Below are positions 6,956-9,331 of a DNA stretch of 9,331 nt, one piece after another. The stretch is taken from assembly GCA_012974315.1 (NCBI GenBank), contig JAAXQI010000107.1, forward strand, positions 1-9,331. The letters are read 5' to 3'. The translations under genes and the position numbers were made by a program. This stretch comes from Desulfobacterales bacterium (GTDB lineage: Bacteria > Desulfobacterota > Desulfobulbia > Desulfobulbales > BM004). Within the stretch, counting starts at the first letter, position 1. Every line of letters starts with the position of its first letter. A model generated the notes under the pieces. The model searched no databases and was not told the DNA's origin. It saw only the letters and a program-made list of their open reading frames with translations.

Positions 6956-7513
6956 ATGATGCAGACATTATCACGCTCCATATTAAAAACATTGGGCTGG
7001 CAGGCTGAACTGGCAGTTCAAATGGTGGATAAATGTGTGCTTGTGGGTGCTCCCCATACAACAAACTGGGATTTTCCGCTTGCAATCCTGGGCATGTCTG
7101 CCATGGGCATCAAATTCAACTGGGTAGGCAAGCATACACTTTTCAGGTGGCCCTGGGGATTTTTCATGCGTTTACTTGGGGGCATACCCCTTGACCGCAG
7201 ATCTGGTGGGGCCGGTTTCGCAATTAAAACGGTTGAAACCTTTCATGACCTTGATCACTTTGTGCTGGCAATTGCCCCAGAGGGCACCCGCCACAAAACC
7301 GATTACTGGAAGGCCGGTTTTTATAAGATAGCCACAAAAAGTAATGTTCCCATCGCCCTTGGCTATGTTGATTTTAGAAAGAAAAAAATTGGAATAGGTA
7401 AAATATTCATGCCAACCGGAGACAAGGTTAAAGACTTTGCGCTGGTAAGAGACTTTTACTCAAATAAACCTGGAAAGTATCCTGAAAAACAAGGAGAGAT
7501 ACGGCTCAGGTAA
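6956..7513 (+). CDS. PlsC-type lysophospholipid / 1-acylglycerol-3-phosphate acyltransferase family protein
   Basis: The family moves an acyl chain from acyl-ACP or acyl-CoA to a glycerolipid acceptor at the membrane face. All four acyltransferase blocks are visible in 185 residues: the catalytic HX4D motif (H34, D39 in APHTTNWDF), GGIPLDR at 75-81, APEGTR with E109-G110-T111-R112, and VPIALG at 131-136. It lacks a long N-terminal membrane helix and is shorter than typical PlsC (about 240). It resembles the compact soluble-looking PlsC paralogues whose substrate is often not lysophosphatidate. Two adjacent ATG codons (6956 and 6959) could serve as start; the RBS is weak (GGA about 10 nt upstream). 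The next gene starts 33 bp after its stop, suggesting cotranscription. A hairpin spans the stop codon. Acceptor specificity cannot be read from the sequence. Confidence 0.88.
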   Translation: MMQTLSRSILKTLGWQAELAVQMVDKCVLVGAPHTTNWDFPLAILGMSAMGIKFNWVGKHTLFRWPWGFFMRLLGGIPLDRRSGGAGFAIKTVETFHDLDHFVLAIAPEGTRHKTDYWKAGFYKIATKSNVPIALGYVDFRKKKIGIGKIFMPTGDKVKDFALVRDFYSNKPGKYPEKQGEIRLR

Positions 7514-7533
7514 ATGAGCTGATATGTCTCTCC
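7493..7533 (+). other. Nested inverted repeat over the acyltransferase stop codon
   Basis: GGAGAGA (7493-7499) pairs with TCTCTCC (7527-7533), and inside it GCTCA (7504-7508) pairs with TGAGC (7515-7519) around a 6-nt loop holding the TAA stop. No U-tract follows, so it is not a standard terminator. It could stabilise the upstream message or limit translation of the next gene, which lacks an RBS. Confidence 0.35.
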
Positions 7534-7546
7534 TATACAATACATC

Positions 7547-8059
7547 ATGGAAGAAAACACATCCGTTATCGAACTTGCAGGAGAAGACCTGTTTAACTTC
7601 GCGGTAGACCGTGAAGATATAAAAACATTAATCGCACACCTGCCCGAAGAGACAGTGTGTGAACCTGAAGCTATTGAATACGAGCTCCAGCTTCTGAAAA
7701 TTATCAGTGTCGGCTGGTCCATTTCTTTCTTTCTTGAAAATAACCCTCACAGGAGTCAGCTTGCTGAAATTTTCTGGAAATCGGTACATGAATTTTCAGA
7801 GAAACTGTCCGAGACTACTCAACTTATGACAGGCCAGGATATTAATTATTTTCAAATTCTAAAAATCCGTCTCGACATGTATGTGGAAGCCTTAGCAGAA
7901 AAACCAGAAACAACTGAACCTGCCTCAGTAATAGGCCCGGAATTTTCCAAGGTCTGCGGAAATGCTGATGATATTTTCTCTGTAATGACCGGCTCCAGGA
8001 TGTTCATTATGACAGTTGCGAGCGTGAAGGAATATTTAGAATCCATAAAACTGCAATAG
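7547..8059 (+). CDS. Helical protein of unknown function
   Basis: I do not recognise this 170-residue protein. It is acidic at the N-terminus (GEDLFNFAVDREDIKTLIAHLPEETV) and appears almost entirely helical. A moderately hydrophobic stretch at about 48-62 (QLLKIISVGWSISFF) is too short and polar to be a sure membrane helix. A Pro/Glu/Thr linker at about 117-127 separates a C-terminal helical piece (about 130-170). Cysteines are at 38 and 137. There is no signal peptide. No Shine-Dalgarno is visible before the ATG, and the frame upstream is open only to 7523 without another start, so translation may depend on coupling to the acyltransferase 33 bp upstream. Length and protein-like composition support a real gene. 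No function should be assigned beyond possible co-expression with the acyltransferase. Confidence 0.75.
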   Translation: MEENTSVIELAGEDLFNFAVDREDIKTLIAHLPEETVCEPEAIEYELQLLKIISVGWSISFFLENNPHRSQLAEIFWKSVHEFSEKLSETTQLMTGQDINYFQILKIRLDMYVEALAEKPETTEPASVIGPEFSKVCGNADDIFSVMTGSRMFIMTVASVKEYLESIKLQ

Positions 8060-8206
8060 GCTTCAGAAATACCGCAACAAAAGAATCTGCCCCGAATTTA
8101 TCTAATCTTATGAGATTGGCAATTTCTTATACCAACCAGTTTACATGATTTCCTGAAATATTTTGATTTTTTTACACCGATAAAAGATATCTTCTTCTCC
8201 TATAAA

Positions 8207-8234
8207 GGGGAAAATATTGCATTTTTTATTTCCC
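8207..8234 (-). other. Hairpin at the end of the mini-ORF
   Basis: GGGAAATA and TATTTTCCCC on the minus strand form a stem of about 8 bp with one bulged base around a 10-nt A-rich loop, followed by TTTAT. It overlaps the stop codon of the 32-codon ORF. It could act as a weak terminator on the minus strand; the U-tract is short. Confidence 0.3.
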
Positions 8235-8324
8235 GCAACCTACCATTGTGCTCACCCCAAAACCCTTTTCTGTAACCATTTTGAGACTCCGAATTACAGC
8301 CTGGCCTCTTATTTTTCCTACCAT
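8226..8324 (-). CDS. Possible 32-residue mini-protein with strong RBS (tentative)
   Basis: On the minus strand AAGGAG (plus 8335-8330) is followed 5 nt later by ATG (8324-8322). A 32-codon frame then ends in TAA at 8228-8226. The product is basic (starts MVGKIRGQAVIRSLK, ends VGCGK) with one cysteine and no recognised domain. A second overlapping frame starts 4 nt upstream (ATG at 8328-8326, 42 codons), but that ATG is too close to the RBS. The stop lies inside a hairpin at 8207-8234. It could be a genuine small gene, a relic of a mobile element, or a non-coding repeat. The RBS is the only positive evidence for translation. Confidence 0.25.
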   Translation of the reverse strand: MVGKIRGQAVIRSLKMVTEKGFGVSTMVGCGK

Positions 8325-8423
8325 TCATTCTCCTTGATTTCCCTACTTTCGTTGGTTAAGTAAAATTTTAAATCCACATTATGAAGCACTTGCTCACCAA
8401 ATAATTTCATTACTTTTAATATT

Positions 8424-8439
8424 GGAGGGGAATACTTTG
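8424..8439 (+). promoter_or_regulatory. Ribosome binding site that sets a TTG start for the PEP-CTERM gene
   Basis: GGAGG at 8424-8428 is 8 nt upstream of TTG at 8437-8439. The in-frame TTG at 8422 overlaps this RBS and cannot use it. Starting at 8437 gives MKKLICTIQV, a normal signal-peptide N-terminus. Confidence 0.75.
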
Positions 8440-9156
8440 AAAAAACTTATATGCACAATACAGGTTGCCGGTTTTCTCTTGTTTGTAACACCTGGACTAT
8501 CACAGGCAACAAGCTTAATAATTACGGGTGTCATTGATGGCCCCCTGTCAGGCGGCACTCCCAAAGCTGTGGAGTTATATGCCCTCAATGATATCAGTGA
8601 TATGAGTATCTACGGCTTGGGATCCGCCAATAACGGCGGAGGATCTGACGGAATAGAATTTACTTTCCCAACCATTTCTGCTTCTACGGGAGACTTTTTA
8701 TATGTTGCTTCTGATAATGAAGAATTTAAAAACTTTTTCAGCTTTACTCCAAGTTCAATAACCCCTTCAGCAAATATTAACGGAGATGATGCTATAAAAC
8801 TTTTCAGAAACGGCACGGTGATTGATGTTTTTGGCAATATTGCTATGGACGGGACAGGCCAACCCTGGGAATACCTTGATGGATGGGCTTACAGAACCGA
8901 TGCCACCGGCGGCCTGGACACTTCTACATTTATAGTGTCAGAGTGGTACTTCAGCAGTCCCAATGCACTGGATGGTGAAACAGCTAACAATGGAGCAACC
9001 ATTCCGTTTCCAGCCGGCACATTCTCTCCAGGTTCAACTCCACCACCAATACCGACACCTGAACCATCAACCATACTGTTGCTCGGCTCCGGAATAGCAG
9101 TTTTGGCTGGCAAGAGACCGAGCAGGAAAATTGGAAGAAAAACCCTAAAAAAGTAG
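8437..9156 (+). CDS. Secreted PEP-CTERM protein with lamin-tail-like domain
   Basis: This 239-residue exported protein starts at TTG. The signal peptide (MKKLICTIQVAGFLLFVTPG) is probably cleaved after Ala24. Residues about 26-160 resemble the lamin-tail (LTD) fold found at the N-terminus of secreted nucleases of the ExeM/NucH type. Matching features are an opening ITGVIDG, KAVELYALND, GDFLYVASDNEEF, the characteristic NGDDAI (115-120) followed by KLFRNGTVIDVFG, and a late WAYRTD. No nuclease domain follows. A Pro/Thr linker (about 198-210) leads to PEP (208-210), a hydrophobic helix (about 212-225) and a basic tail, the PEP-CTERM signal. Exosortase recognises this signal and sends proteins to the surface or the exopolysaccharide/biofilm matrix. 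The exosortase must be encoded elsewhere. It is a single-gene unit. The PEP-CTERM call is firm; the LTD call is by motif recognition and the binding partner is unknown. Confidence 0.85.
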   Translation: MKKLICTIQVAGFLLFVTPGLSQATSLIITGVIDGPLSGGTPKAVELYALNDISDMSIYGLGSANNGGGSDGIEFTFPTISASTGDFLYVASDNEEFKNFFSFTPSSITPSANINGDDAIKLFRNGTVIDVFGNIAMDGTGQPWEYLDGWAYRTDATGGLDTSTFIVSEWYFSSPNALDGETANNGATIPFPAGTFSPGSTPPPIPTPEPSTILLLGSGIAVLAGKRPSRKIGRKTLKK

Positions 9157-9324
9157 GGGTATAATTTTCCTTTATTACACAGACTAAATACTGCCAGACA
9201 AATCAGGCGAACATATCACTCCCCTCCCCAAAAAGCAGTTGTCTCCAATAAGCTTTTCTTCATCAATACTAAACAGGCAAATATTTATTGTAAGTTTTAG
9301 TGAAATTTTCTTTATTGGGAGAAT

Positions 9325-9331
9325 ATGCTAC
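9325..9331 (+). CDS. Possible start of a further gene cut off by the right edge
   Basis: GGGAG at 9317-9321 is followed after 3 nt by ATG at 9325 and then the window ends. The spacing is short and only two codons are visible, so this is a weak suggestion. The 168 bp between the PEP-CTERM stop and this ATG hold no other recognised feature. Confidence 0.2.

Larger units (their letters stand above)
8060..8421. other. Intergenic region before the PEP-CTERM gene
   Basis: The left part (to about 8200) is AT-rich and holds only a 10-bp palindrome AAGATATCTT (8184-8193). The middle (about 8207-8335) contains the minus-strand mini-ORF and hairpin described separately. The right part presumably carries the promoter for the PEP-CTERM gene. 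A TATGAA at 8380-8385 is a possible -10 without a convincing -35, and no sigma54 (-24/-12) element was seen. Confidence 0.35.

Noticed and set aside
8422..8436. TTG at 8422 as start of the PEP-CTERM gene
   Set aside because: It overlaps the Shine-Dalgarno itself; TTG at 8437 has correct spacing and yields a proper signal peptide.
9143..9175. CCCTA/TAGGG hairpin followed by a T-rich stretch as a terminator of the PEP-CTERM gene
   Set aside because: The stem is only 5 bp, overlaps the stop codon, and the T-run is interrupted; too weak to call.
1..9331. CRISPR arrays, tRNA or rRNA genes, insertion sequences
   Set aside because: No regularly spaced repeats, no tRNA-like cloverleaf or rRNA sequence, and no transposase motifs were seen.

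Overview
The window looks like a chromosomal segment of a Desulfobacterota (former Deltaproteobacteria) bacterium, probably a sulfate-reducer relative such as the Desulfobulbales. The supporting traits are a two-CW cysteine protein, a MetF domain fused to the cysteine-rich MTHFR C-terminal (MetV-like) domain, a multi-PAS hybrid histidine kinase carrying a PAS with a CxxCP motif, and a PEP-CTERM secreted protein. The lineage is inferred from gene content; no rRNA, tRNA or other phylogenetic marker is present. Base composition is moderate, with AT-rich intergenic regions, and I see no transposase, integrase, CRISPR array or attachment site.

Layout, left to right. A small two-CW protein gene runs leftward off the edge (246 to before 1). 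It has a good sigma70-like promoter whose start site falls in a perfect 11+11 bp palindrome (407-430). Next is a cardiolipin synthase on the minus strand (514-1974). It is divergent from a MetF/MTHFR_C fusion gene on the plus strand (2127-3803), whose 3' end runs about 150 bp antisense into a small minus-strand coiled-coil gene (3652-3900). A Fur-box-like palindrome (4003-4019) sits in the putative promoter of that small gene. A 783-residue hybrid sensor kinase (4244-6595) follows. After a 360-bp gap come a PlsC-type acyltransferase (6956-7513) and a helical protein of unknown function (7547-8059), close together and perhaps cotranscribed. A 377-bp gap contains a possible 32-codon minus-strand ORF with a strong ribosome binding site and a hairpin at its end. 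A secreted PEP-CTERM protein with a lamin-tail-like fold (8437-9156) starts at TTG. The right edge may hold the first codons of another gene.

How the genes might work together. Two genes act on phospholipids: the cardiolipin synthase, and the acyltransferase, which resembles lysophosphatidate acyltransferases. The MetF fusion belongs to one-carbon (folate / Wood-Ljungdahl methyl branch) chemistry, although two active-site positions look replaced. The histidine kinase is an orphan with a built-in receiver and no adjacent output regulator. The window reads as a string of mostly single-gene units rather than one operon. I did not find a clear new multi-gene system. The best leads are the unusual MetF fusion with its antisense 3' end, the two palindromic operators, and the mini-ORF/hairpin unit upstream of the PEP-CTERM gene.
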